From: Mycobacterium gordonae
GTDB lineage: Bacteria > Actinomycetota > Actinomycetes > Mycobacteriales > Mycobacteriaceae
Reading direction: 5' to 3'
Assembly (NCBI RefSeq): GCF_017086405.1
Contig: NZ_CP070973.1
Location: forward strand, 682,001 to 746,000
Length of the DNA: 64,000 bases
Shown: one piece after another, positions 28,119 to 36,679 of the stretch
Position numbering within the stretch: position 1 is the stretch's first letter
Layout of the letters: the number at the start of each line of letters is the position of its first letter
The notes under the pieces: model-generated
What the model was told of the DNA's origin: nothing
What the model saw: the letters and a program-made list of their open reading frames with translations, nothing else
Databases searched by the model: none
Position numbers and translations under genes: made by a program

Positions 28119-28749
28119 CCGGCCGGTAGAGGTTGGGCTCGGTCAACTCGAGCAGCAGTGATGCCAAGTGGTCGGCAAGTTCGTCGGGCTCCATCGTCAC
28201 GTCGCCTTCCAACCAGGCGCTCAGCGTCTGCCCGACGCCACCGACCGCGAAGTGCGTGGCTGCCTTCACCCGCTCGTTCTCCGGCGCGTTGAGCACGTCG
28301 ATGACGTGCCGGCCGGTCACCAGGGCGAACAATGCGGTGGACTGGGCCCGTTTGCGCATCACGACCGCATTGGCCAGCTTGGTGCTGAAGACCAGGCGGC
28401 CGATGCGGGCGTCCTCGGCGACCGTGCGTACCACCACACCCATCCCGGCGCGAGCCTGCTCATGCGTCGGTCCGGTCGCCGCGGCGGCCTGGATGTTCGT
28501 TGCGAGTTTGGCGATTACCCAGTCGTACACCTGCCCCACCAGCTCGTCTTTGTCGCTGAAGCTCTCGTAGAAATAGCGGGCCGACAGGCCGGCGCGCTCG
28601 CAGACGCTGCGGACCGTCAATTCCGGCTCGTCGGGGGCGCCGAGCAGGTCCAACCCTGCCGCGAGCAACTGATTGCGGCGCGCGGCCAGCCGCTCGGCGG
28701 CCTCGACGCCGCGGTACGGCCGTGCGCTCGGGGGCGTCATGCAATCCAT
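28045..28749 (-). CDS. TetR-family regulator, Rv0275c-like
   Basis: 234 residues. The N-terminal DNA-binding part (about 20-70) contains LTVRSVCERAGLSARYFYES and FSDKDELV. The remainder is helical and ends in a proline/alanine-rich tail. The start could be the ATG at 28,749 or the second Met three codons later. It is divergent from the DUF2236 gene (80 bp to that gene's start), the likely target, as for Rv0275c and Rv0276. Its 3' end overlaps the convergent membrane-protein gene. Confidence 0.85.
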   Translation of the reverse strand: MDCMTPPSARPYRGVEAAERLAARRNQLLAAGLDLLGAPDEPELTVRSVCERAGLSARYFYESFSDKDELVGQVYDWVIAKLATNIQAAAATGPTHEQARAGMGVVVRTVAEDARIGRLVFSTKLANAVVMRKRAQSTALFALVTGRHVIDVLNAPENERVKAATHFAVGGVGQTLSAWLEGDVTMEPDELADHLASLLLELTEPNLYRPAKASAVPAMPASRDPATGAATSDA

Positions 28750-28829
28750 CTTGACATCGGCGGGCCGCGCCGGACAATATCAGGAAACATGCGTTGTCAA
28801 ATTACGGCCGCGATTGGCGGGAGTGGACG

Positions 28830-29753
28830 ATGACTATTGAACGGGCCGTGACGATAGGGCCGGTCGCGCACCACCATGCTCCCCATGTCGAGCGCCCGAT
28901 ATCCGACCCGCCGCGGCCGCAGGGCAGGAGCCGCCGGCGGATCGCCGCTCACTACGGACTGATGGGTGTGGCACTGCTGGCCGGCCCGGCCAACGTGATC
29001 ATGGAGCTATCGCGTCCCGGCGTCGGTCACGGGGTGGCAGAGAGCCGCGTCGAGAGCGGACGCATCGACCGCCATCCCATCAAGCGCGCACGCACCACGT
29101 TCACCTATATCGCGGTGGCCAACTCCGGCACCGATGTGCAAAGGGCCGCCTTTCGCCGTGCGGTCAACCGCGCCCACGCCCAGGTCTATTCCACGCCCGA
29201 CAGTCCGGTGTCCTACAACGCGTTCGATCCCGAGCTGCAGTTGTGGGTCGCCGCCTGCATCTTCAAGGGCGGTGTCGACGTCTACCGCATCTTCGTCGGA
29301 GAGATCTCCGAGGAGGAGGCCGACCGGATGTACCAGGAAGGCATGTTGATCGGCACCACCCTGCAGGTGCCACCGGAAATGTGGCCGCCGGATCGAGCCG
29401 CATTCGACAGGTACTGGCAGGAGTCGTTGGAGAAGGTGCACATCGACGACACCGTGCGGGAATTCCTGTACCCGATCGCGGTCGCCAGGATCAAGGGCGT
29501 GCCGCTGCCGGACTGGCTGCGTACTCCCTTGGAAAGCGTCGCGCTGTTGATCACCACCGGCTTCCTGCCGCAGCGGTTTCGCGACGAGATGCGGCTGCCG
29601 TGGGACGACGCCAAGCAGCGGCAGTTCGACGGGCTGATGGCGGTGATCGGCGCGGTGAACGGCCTGATGCCCAAGGTGGTTCGGCAGTTCCCTTTCAACC
29701 TGATGCTGTGGGACCTCGATCGACGGATCAGGACCGGTAAGCCGCTGGTCTAG
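28830..29753 (+). CDS. DUF2236 (MpaB-like oxygenase) family protein, Rv0276-like
   Basis: 307 residues from the ATG at 28,830 (MTIERAVTIGPVAHHHAPHV); a longer frame starts at 28,794. The body shows the DUF2236 pattern: ALLAGPANVIMELSRPGVGH, FTYIAVANSGTDVQ, RAVNRAHAQVY, ELQLWVAACIFKGGVDVYRI, and a C-terminal LWDLDRRI. The family includes latex-clearing-type haem oxygenases, and several His residues (RAHAQV, GVGHGV) could bind haem. The substrate is unknown. Its stop codon lies inside the left arm of a long hairpin. Confidence 0.8.
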   Translation: MTIERAVTIGPVAHHHAPHVERPISDPPRPQGRSRRRIAAHYGLMGVALLAGPANVIMELSRPGVGHGVAESRVESGRIDRHPIKRARTTFTYIAVANSGTDVQRAAFRRAVNRAHAQVYSTPDSPVSYNAFDPELQLWVAACIFKGGVDVYRIFVGEISEEEADRMYQEGMLIGTTLQVPPEMWPPDRAAFDRYWQESLEKVHIDDTVREFLYPIAVARIKGVPLPDWLRTPLESVALLITTGFLPQRFRDEMRLPWDDAKQRQFDGLMAVIGAVNGLMPKVVRQFPFNLMLWDLDRRIRTGKPLV

Positions 29754-29808
29754 ACGGTATGGAGGCGACTTGAGGCCTTCGGCCTCAAGTCGCCTCCATA
29801 CCGTCTAG
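29750..29808. terminator. Very long perfect hairpin at the end of the DUF2236 gene
   Basis: Two perfectly complementary 28-base arms (29,750-29,777 and 29,781-29,808) flank a 3-base TTC loop. The left arm begins CTAGACGGTATGGAGGCGAC and contains the gene's TAG. No T-tract follows. Its position fits a bidirectional transcription end between the plus-strand gene and PE_PGRS debris on the minus strand, but the arms are far longer than a usual terminator. Confidence 0.7.
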
Positions 29809-29960
29809 CCGGCGCCAAGGCGTTCCGCCTTTGCCTGCATCGCCGCCCGCGCCGCCGCCGCTGCCGCCATGGCCTCCGTAGTCACCGGCGGCACCGTAGT
29901 CACCGGCGGCACCGTAGTCACCGGCGGCACCGTAGTCACCGGCGCCACAGCGCACGGTAC
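29787..29960 (-). pseudogene. PE_PGRS C-terminal remnant
   Basis: Read on the minus strand, the segment encodes Gly-rich repeats with AAGDYG units, then GGHGGSGGGAGGDAGKGGTP and WRR, reaching a stop inside the hairpin. This resembles the ending of PE_PGRS proteins, and it lies where M. tuberculosis has PE_PGRS3/4 (Rv0278c-Rv0279c) before PPE3. No PE domain is attached, so it is a relic. Confidence 0.5.
29878..29945. repeat. 18-bp tandem repeat
   Basis: The unit GTAGTCACCGGCGGCACC occurs three times in full plus a partial fourth copy. On the minus strand each unit encodes AAGDYG in the PGRS-like remnant. The copy number may vary between strains by slippage. Confidence 0.9.
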
Positions 29961-30010
29961 TGCTCGGCGGTCCTTCGGCAGGTCATCGAAGCGTCATATC
30001 GACGTCAAAT

Positions 30011-30025
30011 TGAAAATGATTATCA
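30011..30025. promoter_or_regulatory. Zur-like box upstream of the PPE3-like gene
   Basis: TGAAAATGATTATCA is a near-palindrome close to the mycobacterial zinc uptake regulator site (TGAAAAT-like and ATTTTCA-like halves). It ends 46 bp before the ATG at 30,072. In M. tuberculosis the PPE3 gene belongs to the Zur regulon, which supports the reading. Repression under zinc sufficiency is inferred. Confidence 0.75.
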
Positions 30026-30071
30026 AAGGCATTAGCGTCCGAAGTCGGTGTCGCCGATGGGGGGATTTCTG

Positions 30072-31691
30072 ATGGCCACGGTATGGATGGCAGCGCCGCC
30101 CGAGGCGCACTCGACTTTGCTCAGTAGCGGGCCGGGGCCGGGTCCGCTGTTAGCGGTGGCTGCGGCGTGGTCGGTCCTCAGTGCCGAATACACCGAGGTG
30201 GCCGACGAATTGCTGGCTCTGCTGGCCGCGGTGCAGGGCGGAGCCTGGGAGGGTCCGACCGCCGCGCAGTACGTCGCCGCGCATCAGCCCTATCTCGCGT
30301 GGCTGATGCAGGCCGGCGCCACCAGCGCGCACGCGGCTGCTGAGCACGAAACAGCGGCAGCCGCCTACACCACGGCCCTGGCGGCGATGCCGACGATGGT
30401 GGAGTTGGCCGCCAACCACGCGATCCACGGCGTCCTGGTGGCGACCAACTTCTTCGGCCTCAACACGATCCCGATCGCCCTCAACGAGGCTGACTACGCG
30501 CGGATGTGGATTCAGGCGGCCACCACCATGGCGAGCTACGACGCGATGTCGAACGCGGCCGCGGCGTCGGTTGCGGTGACCGAACCGGCCCCGGAGATCG
30601 TGGCGGCAGAAGACGACCACGGGGACGACGACGGGGACGAACATGACCACGGCGAAGACGAGCACGGGGACGACCATGATCATGGCGAAGACGGCCACGA
30701 GGGCCACGACCACGGGGACCCGACACCGCTGGACTACCTGGTCGCCGACCTGCTGCGCACGTTGACCGGTGGCCAGATCGACTGGGATCCCCTGGAGGCC
30801 ACCTTGAATGGCGTGCACATGCACGACATTAGCGACGCGACCCAACCCATCTGGTGGGTAGCGCGCTCCCTGGAGTTCGGTCAGCAGTTCGAGACGTTCG
30901 TCCAGCAACTGTTCACCAACCCGGCCGGGGCACTTGAGTACGTGGTCGAACTTGCCGAGTTCGACTGGCCCACCCACCTGGCCCAGCTCGTTCCGCTGCT
31001 GCAATCCCCGCAGCTGTTGTCCGCCGCGATCGGTGGCGCCGTCGCCAACTTGGGCGCGGTGAGCGGCTTGGCTGGGTTGGCGGGACTCGGGGGAATACCG
31101 CCGGCGACCGTCGCCGCGGTCGTGCCACCGGCCGCCGCCGCGACGTCGGGGGTTCCGGTCGCGGGACCTGCTCCCAGCGTGGTGGCCTCGGCCGCCCCCG
31201 CCGCGCCCGCCCCCACGACGGCGACCGTGACGAGCATGGCGACCACCGCCGGGACGGCACCGCCGGCCGGTGGGCCCGCCGCCGGATCGGGCTTTCCCTT
31301 CCTGGTCGGCGGCGGCCCGGGCATCGGGTCCGGTTCGGGCATGAGGTCCGGTGCCAGTGCCGGCCGGAAGGCCTCGGAGCCCGACCTGGCCGCCGTGGCG
31401 GCCGCGGTGGCGGCACGTGAACAGTCCCGAGCGCGTCGCCGCCGGCGTGCGGCCCTACGCGAGAGCGGCGACGAGTTCGCGGACATGAACGTCGACGTCG
31501 ACCCCGACTGGGCCGCGCCCGAAGGCCCGCTGGCATCGCAGGTCGGCGCCGGGCGGTTCGGGTTCACCGGTACGGTCCACAACGAATCCGCCGGGGGCGC
31601 GGCGGGTTTGGCGACGCTTGCCGAGGACGAGTTCGGCGGCGGCCCGAAATCGCCCATGCTGCCCAGGACCTGGGACCCGGACCCCGCGTAG
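30072..31691 (+). CDS. PPE3: PPE protein with His/Asp-rich insert, PPE3-like
   Basis: 539 residues from the ATG at 30,072, preceded by GGGGA; an upstream in-frame ATG lacks PPE similarity. The PPE domain (1-180) starts [20 protein letters not shown], includes the WxG-like [11 protein letters not shown] loop, and carries the family signature [20 protein letters not shown] near 130-155. Residues about 177-218 form an extremely His/Asp/Glu-rich stretch ([20 protein letters not shown] and neighbours), a probable metal-binding insert. A hydrophobic and Ala/Pro-rich region and a Gly-rich tail follow, ending [15 protein letters not shown] and PMLPRTWDP as in PPE4. The Zur-like box implies expression when zinc is scarce. 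No PE partner lies beside it; PE5 is the obvious candidate. Confidence 0.88.
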   Translation: MATVWMAAPPEAHSTLLSSGPGPGPLLAVAAAWSVLSAEYTEVADELLALLAAVQGGAWEGPTAAQYVAAHQPYLAWLMQAGATSAHAAAEHETAAAAYTTALAAMPTMVELAANHAIHGVLVATNFFGLNTIPIALNEADYARMWIQAATTMASYDAMSNAAAASVAVTEPAPEIVAAEDDHGDDDGDEHDHGEDEHGDDHDHGEDGHEGHDHGDPTPLDYLVADLLRTLTGGQIDWDPLEATLNGVHMHDISDATQPIWWVARSLEFGQQFETFVQQLFTNPAGALEYVVELAEFDWPTHLAQLVPLLQSPQLLSAAIGGAVANLGAVSGLAGLAGLGGIPPATVAAVVPPAAAATSGVPVAGPAPSVVASAAPAAPAPTTATVTSMATTAGTAPPAGGPAAGSGFPFLVGGGPGIGSGSGMRSGASAGRKASEPDLAAVAAAVAAREQSRARRRRRAALRESGDEFADMNVDVDPDWAAPEGPLASQVGAGRFGFTGTVHNESAGGAAGLATLAEDEFGGGPKSPMLPRTWDPDPA

Positions 31692-31701
31692 GGTCGGTTG
31701 G

Positions 31702-32598
31702 GTGCGAAGCGAACGCGACAGCTGGGACATCACCACGAGTGTCGGATCGACGGCGCTGTTCGTCGCGACCGCGCGCGCGCTGGAGGCCAAGAAACCGGAG
31801 CCGCTGGTCGTCGATCCCTATGCCGAGCTGTTCTGCCGGGCCGTCGGCGGTTCCTGGGCCGACGTGCTCGACGGCAATGCTTCCGACCACGAGCTGCTCA
31901 GCGACGACTTCGGGCTGCACTTCGTCAACTTCCAGGCCGCCCGCACCAAATACTTCGACGCGTATTTCCAGCGTGCCGCCGCTGCCGGGGCGCGCCAGGT
32001 GGTGATCCTGGCGGCGGGCCTGGACTCCCGGGCCTACCGGTTGCCGTGGCCGGACGGAACCACGATCTACGAATTGGATCAACCGCAAGTCCTCGACTTC
32101 AAGCGTGAGGTGCTCGCCGAGCATGGCGTGCAACCCCGCGCCCAGCGTCGCGAGATTGCCGTCGACCTCCGCGACGACTGGTCGGCAGCGTTGCGGGACA
32201 ACGGCTTTGACTCGAAATTGTTCTCTGCCTGGATCGCCGAGGGGTTGTTGATCTATCTGCCGGCCGCCGCACAGGAGCAGCTGTTCACCGGCATCGACGC
32301 CCTGGCCAGCCTGGGCAGCCACGTGGCCGTCGAGGACGGGGCTCCGATGCCGCCCGACGAATTCCGGGCCAAAGTCGAAGAAGAACGGGCCGCCGGCGAC
32401 GAGCGTCCGTTCTTCCAGTTGGTCTACAACGAGCGTTGCGCTCCGGCCGCCCAATGGTTCGGTGAGCACGGATGGACGGCAATCGGGACACCGTTGAACG
32501 ACTATCTGCGAGAGGTCGGTCGGCCGATTCCCGAGGCCGACTCCGAGGCGGCGCCGATGTTTGCCCGCAACACGTTGGTGAGCGCCGCCAAGCCGTAG
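31702..32598 (+). CDS. SAM-dependent methyltransferase, Rv0281-like
   Basis: 298 residues from the GTG at 31,702, opening [20 protein letters not shown]. It belongs to the mycobacterial LCMT-like/TIGR00027 methyltransferases. The SAM site shows [20 protein letters not shown], then [17 protein letters not shown], and [11 protein letters not shown]. The substrate is unknown. The gene begins 10 bp after the PPE3-like stop and may share its zinc-responsive transcript. The 78 bp before the next frame are unremarkable. Confidence 0.88.
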   Translation: MRSERDSWDITTSVGSTALFVATARALEAKKPEPLVVDPYAELFCRAVGGSWADVLDGNASDHELLSDDFGLHFVNFQAARTKYFDAYFQRAAAAGARQVVILAAGLDSRAYRLPWPDGTTIYELDQPQVLDFKREVLAEHGVQPRAQRREIAVDLRDDWSAALRDNGFDSKLFSAWIAEGLLIYLPAAAQEQLFTGIDALASLGSHVAVEDGAPMPPDEFRAKVEEERAAGDERPFFQLVYNERCAPAAQWFGEHGWTAIGTPLNDYLREVGRPIPEADSEAAPMFARNTLVSAAKP

Positions 32599-32676
32599 CG
32601 CCGGCGATGTGATCGCTATGAGTCGTAAAGGAAGCTGATTTGCGTCGGGAACTTTTGCCCTTGCCCGTGCGACCAC

Positions 32677-33006
32677 ATGTCTGTGCATGTTGTGCCGTGG
32701 GAGGCAGTCCCGGCTGAAGTTCATCCGGCCCAGGTGTGGCGCTCGCTGAGTGGCGGCGGCCCAACCGCGGCACTGGGCGGGACCAACTTCTTCGGGATCA
32801 ATACCATTCCCATCGCACCCGACAAGGCCGACTATGGCTGGATGTGGATTGAGGCCGCAAATACGATGGCCGCCTGTCGAGCGGTCACCGACGCGGCGGG
32901 CCTGTCGGCGCTGTCTGGCGACGGCTGCGGCGGCGCACCGCCGGCGCCGGTGCTGCCGCGAACCCAGGTGCCGGGTCCCGGGGCTACCGCACCCCGGTGT
33001 TGTTAA
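32677..33006 (+). pseudogene. PPE gene relic between the methyltransferase and ESX-3
   Basis: A 109-codon frame keeps the PPE signature [20 protein letters not shown] and [12 protein letters not shown]. The preceding 150 residues of a PPE domain have collapsed to about 30 ([18 protein letters not shown]). The tail is short and ends at a stop inside the flank of the Zur-like box. It seems to be a deleted copy of PPE3 or PPE4. Confidence 0.65.
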
Positions 33007-33021
33007 TGAAAACCATATTCA
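33007..33021. promoter_or_regulatory. Zur-like box upstream of the ESX-3 operon
   Basis: TGAAAACCATATTCA keeps the TGAAAA and TTCA halves of the Zur site seen at 30,011. It lies 165 bp before the eccA3 ATG. ESX-3 is zinc- and iron-repressed in M. tuberculosis through Zur and IdeR, which fits this arrangement. Confidence 0.68.
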
Positions 33022-33133
33022 GTAAGCTTCAGTACCTGGCCCCCTCTGTTGACCTCAGTGGGAAACGCGCAGGTCAACGGCTTTGAGACGGGAGTTCGGA
33101 TGGTCAATTGCGCACCAGGGGCCGCCTCGACAG

Positions 33134-33171
33134 TTAGCTTAGGGAATGCTAACTTCGTGAGGCCAACCTCA
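33134..33171. promoter_or_regulatory. Two abutting IdeR-like iron boxes before eccA3
   Basis: TTAGCTTAGGGAATGCTAA (33,134-33,152) matches the 19-bp IdeR consensus TTAGGTTAGSCTAACCTAA at 14 positions. The directly adjoining 19 bp (33,153-33,171, containing GAGGCCAACCTCA) match at about 13. The second ends 14 bp before the eccA3 start and covers the ribosome binding region. Iron-dependent repression is inferred from the consensus and from known ESX-3 control. Confidence 0.6.
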
Positions 33172-33185
33172 GGCGGAGTTTGCCA

Positions 33186-35081
33186 ATGACGACCTTGACT
33201 TCAGGAGACGGCGCGGGCGTGGAACGCGGTGACGGCAGTTATGGGGGCATGCTGGCGGCAGCGCCCCGAGCATCCCGGGCGGACGGCAGGGTGGACGGCG
33301 ACGTTGTCAGCAGGTTTGCCACCTGTTGTCGGGCGCTCGGGATCGCGGTTTACCAGCGGCAGCGCCCGGCGGACCTGAGCGCGGCCCGGTCCGGCTTCGG
33401 CGCGCTCACCCGCATCGCGCACGAGCAGTGCGACGCATGGGCCGGTCTGGCCGCGGCCGGCGACACCTCCAAGCATGTGCTCGAGCAGGTGTCGCGGACG
33501 GTCGTCACCGCCGGGGTGTTGCAGCGCCAGGTGGAACTGCTGCCGGGCGCCCTCGGATTCCGCTACGACACCGGCCTGTATCTGCAATTCCGGGCCACCA
33601 CGCCCGACGACTTCCATCTCGCCTATGCGGCCGCGCTGGCATCCGAGCGACAGTTCGCGGCGGCCGATCAGATCGTCCGCCGCATCAGTGAGCGCCGCCC
33701 TAAATTGCGCGAGGCCCGCTGGATCTCCGTGGTCATCAACTACCGGGCGGAGCGCTGGTCGGACGTGGTCAAGCTGCTCACTCCGATCGTCAACGACGCC
33801 GACCTCGACGAGGCATTTGCGCACGCGGTGAAGATCACCCTGGGCACCGCGCTGGCCCGGCTGGGCATGTTCGCGCCGGCATTGTCGTACCTGGAGGAGC
33901 CCGAAGGTCCCATCGCCGTCGCCGCGGTCGACGGTGCCCTGGCGAAGGCGCTGGCGCTGCGCGCGCACGTGGACGAAGAAGCCGCCAGTGAGGTGTTGCA
34001 CGAGCTCTATGCGGCCAATCCGGAGAACGAAGAGATCGAACAGGCACTGTCGGACCCGAGTTTCGGGATGGTCACCACCACCGCGGCACGCATCGAGGCC
34101 CGGATCGACCCGTGGGACGCCGAAACCGAGCCCAGCGACGCCGATTTCGTCGACCCGGGCGCGCGCGAGCGCAAAGCCGCACTGCTGGCCGAGGCCGAGG
34201 TCCAGCTCAACGACTTCATCGGTCTGGACGAGGTCAAGAACCAGGTGTCACGGCTGAAGAGTTCGGTCGCCATGGCCGTGCTGCGCCAGCAACGCGGTCT
34301 CACCGTCGCCCAGCGCACCCACCACCTGGTGTTCGCCGGTCCGCCCGGGACCGGTAAGACCACCATCGCCCGCGTCGTCGCGAAGATCTACTGCGGATTG
34401 GGTCTGCTGAAGCGGGAGAACATTCGCGAGGTGCACCGGGCGGACCTAATCGGCCAGCACATCGGTGAGACCGAGGCCAAGACCAACGCGATCATCGACA
34501 GCGCCCTGGATGGGGTGCTGTTCCTCGACGAGGCGTACGCGCTGGTGGCCACCGGAGCCAAGAACGACTTCGGGTTGGTGGCCATCGACACGCTGCTGGC
34601 GCGCATGGAGAACGACCGCGACCGGCTGGTGGTCATCATCGCCGGGTACCGCGCCGACCTGGACAAGTTCCTCGACACCAACGAGGGCCTGCGGTCCCGG
34701 TTCACCCGCAGCATCGACTTCCCGTCCTACCAGCCGGCGGAGCTGACCGAGATCGCGAATCTGATGGCCCAGCAACGCGACAGCCTCTTCGAGCAGGCCG
34801 CGCTGGACGGCATGCAGAAGCTGTTTACCCACCTGGCCCAGACCTCCTCACCGGACAGCAACGGAATCGACCGCCGCAGCCTGGACATCGCGGGCAACGG
34901 CCGGTTCGTCCGTAACATCGTCGAGCGCTCCGAGGAAGAGCGCGAGTTCCGGCTCGACCATTCCGAACAAGCCGGCACGGGCGAATTCACCGATGAGGAC
35001 TTGATGACAATCACCGCACAAGACGTCAGCAACACGGTGGCCCCGCTGCTGCGTGGTCTCGGGCTGTCGGTGCCGGCATGA
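33186..35081 (+). CDS. eccA3: EccA3, ESX-3 AAA+ ATPase
   Basis: 631 residues from the ATG at 33,186, after AGGCGGAG; an in-frame TTG at 33,180 is less likely. The N-terminal half (to about 290) is a TPR-like helical domain. The C-terminal CbxX/CfxQ-type AAA+ domain has Walker A GPPGTGKT near residue 387, Walker B VLFLDEAYAL near 445, and an Arg-finger region LRSRFTRSIDF. EccA proteins are cytosolic and are thought to help separate chaperones such as EspG from PE/PPE substrates and deliver these to the membrane complex. First gene of the ESX-3 operon, behind Zur- and IdeR-like boxes. It overlaps eccB3 by 4 bp. Confidence 0.97.
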   Translation: MTTLTSGDGAGVERGDGSYGGMLAAAPRASRADGRVDGDVVSRFATCCRALGIAVYQRQRPADLSAARSGFGALTRIAHEQCDAWAGLAAAGDTSKHVLEQVSRTVVTAGVLQRQVELLPGALGFRYDTGLYLQFRATTPDDFHLAYAAALASERQFAAADQIVRRISERRPKLREARWISVVINYRAERWSDVVKLLTPIVNDADLDEAFAHAVKITLGTALARLGMFAPALSYLEEPEGPIAVAAVDGALAKALALRAHVDEEAASEVLHELYAANPENEEIEQALSDPSFGMVTTTAARIEARIDPWDAETEPSDADFVDPGARERKAALLAEAEVQLNDFIGLDEVKNQVSRLKSSVAMAVLRQQRGLTVAQRTHHLVFAGPPGTGKTTIARVVAKIYCGLGLLKRENIREVHRADLIGQHIGETEAKTNAIIDSALDGVLFLDEAYALVATGAKNDFGLVAIDTLLARMENDRDRLVVIIAGYRADLDKFLDTNEGLRSRFTRSIDFPSYQPAELTEIANLMAQQRDSLFEQAALDGMQKLFTHLAQTSSPDSNGIDRRSLDIAGNGRFVRNIVERSEEEREFRLDHSEQAGTGEFTDEDLMTITAQDVSNTVAPLLRGLGLSVPA

Positions 35082-36679
35082 GCAGGACCGAGCGCGACGG
35101 CGAGCGGGACGACGAGCGGCGTTCGTTTGCTTCTCGCACCCCGGTCAACGAGAACCCCGACCAGGTGCACTACCGCCGCGGTTTCGTCACCCGCCATCAG
35201 GTGACCGGGTGGCGGTTCGTGATGCGCCGCATTGCTTCCGGAATTGCGTTGCACGACACCAGGATGCTCGTCGATCCGCTGCGCACCCAGTCACGTGCGG
35301 TGCTGATGGGCGTGCTGTTGCTGGTCACCGGATTGCTTGGCTGCTTTGTGTTTTCGTTGATCCGGCCCAATGGTCAGGTGGGCAGCAACACGGTGCTGGC
35401 CGACCGGTCCACCGCCGCGCTCTACGTGCGCGTCGGAGACCAGCTGCACCCGGTGCTCAACCTCACCTCCGCCCGGCTGATCGCCGGCCAGCCGGTCAAT
35501 CCGACCACGGTGAAAAGCACTGAGCTGGACCGATTTCCGCGCGGCAATCTGATCGGCATTCCGGGTGCGCCGGAGCGCATGGTGCAGAACACCTCTCGTG
35601 ACGCCGCCTGGACGGTGTGCGACGGAGTCAGCGGGCAGCCCGGGCGCGGCGCGCGCAGCACGGGTGTGACCGTCATCGCCGGCAAGCCCTACAGTGAGGG
35701 CGCCCGGGCCGCGGCGATCGCGTCAAGTCAGGTGGTCCTGGTCGACAACGGAAACAGCACCTGGGTGTTGTGGGATGGCAAGCGCAGCCGGATCGATCTG
35801 GCCGACCACGCCGTCACCAACGCGCTCGGCCTGGGTACCGACGTGCCCGCGCCGCGCCCGGTCGCAGCGGGCCTGTTCAACGCCGTCCCCGAGTCGCCAC
35901 CCTTGGCTGCCCCTGCCATTCCCAACGCGGGCGCCCCAGCCGGCTTCGCCGTGCCCGCGCCGATCGGCGGGGTGGTGGTCTCTTACGCGGTGGACCGCCG
36001 CGCATCGGACACCGTCACCTACTACGCGGTGCTGCCGGACGGTCTGCAACCGATCTCACCGGTGCTGGCCGCCATCCTGCGCAACACGAATTCTTATGGG
36101 CTGCAGCAACCGCCGCGCCTGGGCGCCGACGACATCGCAAAGCTGCCGGTATCGCGGCTGCTGGACAGCGGGCGTTACCCCGCCCAGCCGGTGACGCTGG
36201 TCAGCCCGGCCAGCAGCCCGATCACCTGCGCATTCTGGAGCAAGCCCGCCGGGGCCGCCACCAGTTCGCTGAGCCTGCTGGCGGGATCGGCACTGCCGCT
36301 CCGCGAGGGTCTGCGCACGGTCGAACTGGTCGGCGGCGGAGCAAGAGTAGGGCTGGAACCCGGCGCCGGATACTTCACCCAGACGGTGGGCGGGGGCGCA
36401 GCGGCGCCGGCCACCGGATCGTTGTTCTGGGTGTCGGACACCGGCGTGCGCTATGGCATCGACAACGAGTCCGACAGCCGATCGGGGGCCGACGGACGCA
36501 GCAAGACGGTTGAGGCCCTTGGTCTCGCGTCACCACCGTTGGGTATCCCGTGGTCCATCCTGTCCTTGTTAGCACCCGGCCCGACGCTGTCGCGCGCCGA
36601 CGCGCTGCTGGCGCATGACGGCCTGCCGCCCGACAGCCGGCCGGGTCGCCCGGTAACCGCCGAAGGGGAACCCCGATGA
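35078..36679 (+). CDS. eccB3: EccB3, ESX-3 membrane complex component
   Basis: 533 residues; its ATG overlaps the eccA3 stop as ATGA. A cytoplasmic N-terminus with the typical [20 protein letters not shown] motif precedes one membrane helix near residues 68-92 ([19 protein letters not shown]). The rest is the periplasmic EccB repeat domain, with paired Cys residues (WTVCDGV and SPITCAFW) that may form a disulfide. Near the end, [20 protein letters not shown] and [20 protein letters not shown] are conserved in EccB proteins. EccB forms the periplasmic part of the ESX pore with EccC, EccD and EccE. Confidence 0.97.
   Translation: MSRTERDGERDDERRSFASRTPVNENPDQVHYRRGFVTRHQVTGWRFVMRRIASGIALHDTRMLVDPLRTQSRAVLMGVLLLVTGLLGCFVFSLIRPNGQVGSNTVLADRSTAALYVRVGDQLHPVLNLTSARLIAGQPVNPTTVKSTELDRFPRGNLIGIPGAPERMVQNTSRDAAWTVCDGVSGQPGRGARSTGVTVIAGKPYSEGARAAAIASSQVVLVDNGNSTWVLWDGKRSRIDLADHAVTNALGLGTDVPAPRPVAAGLFNAVPESPPLAAPAIPNAGAPAGFAVPAPIGGVVVSYAVDRRASDTVTYYAVLPDGLQPISPVLAAILRNTNSYGLQQPPRLGADDIAKLPVSRLLDSGRYPAQPVTLVSPASSPITCAFWSKPAGAATSSLSLLAGSALPLREGLRTVELVGGGARVGLEPGAGYFTQTVGGGAAAPATGSLFWVSDTGVRYGIDNESDSRSGADGRSKTVEALGLASPPLGIPWSILSLLAPGPTLSRADALLAHDGLPPDSRPGRPVTAEGEPR

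Noticed and set aside
29878..29945. A CRISPR-like array
   Set aside because: The 18-bp units are contiguous with no spacers and encode PGRS-like repeats.
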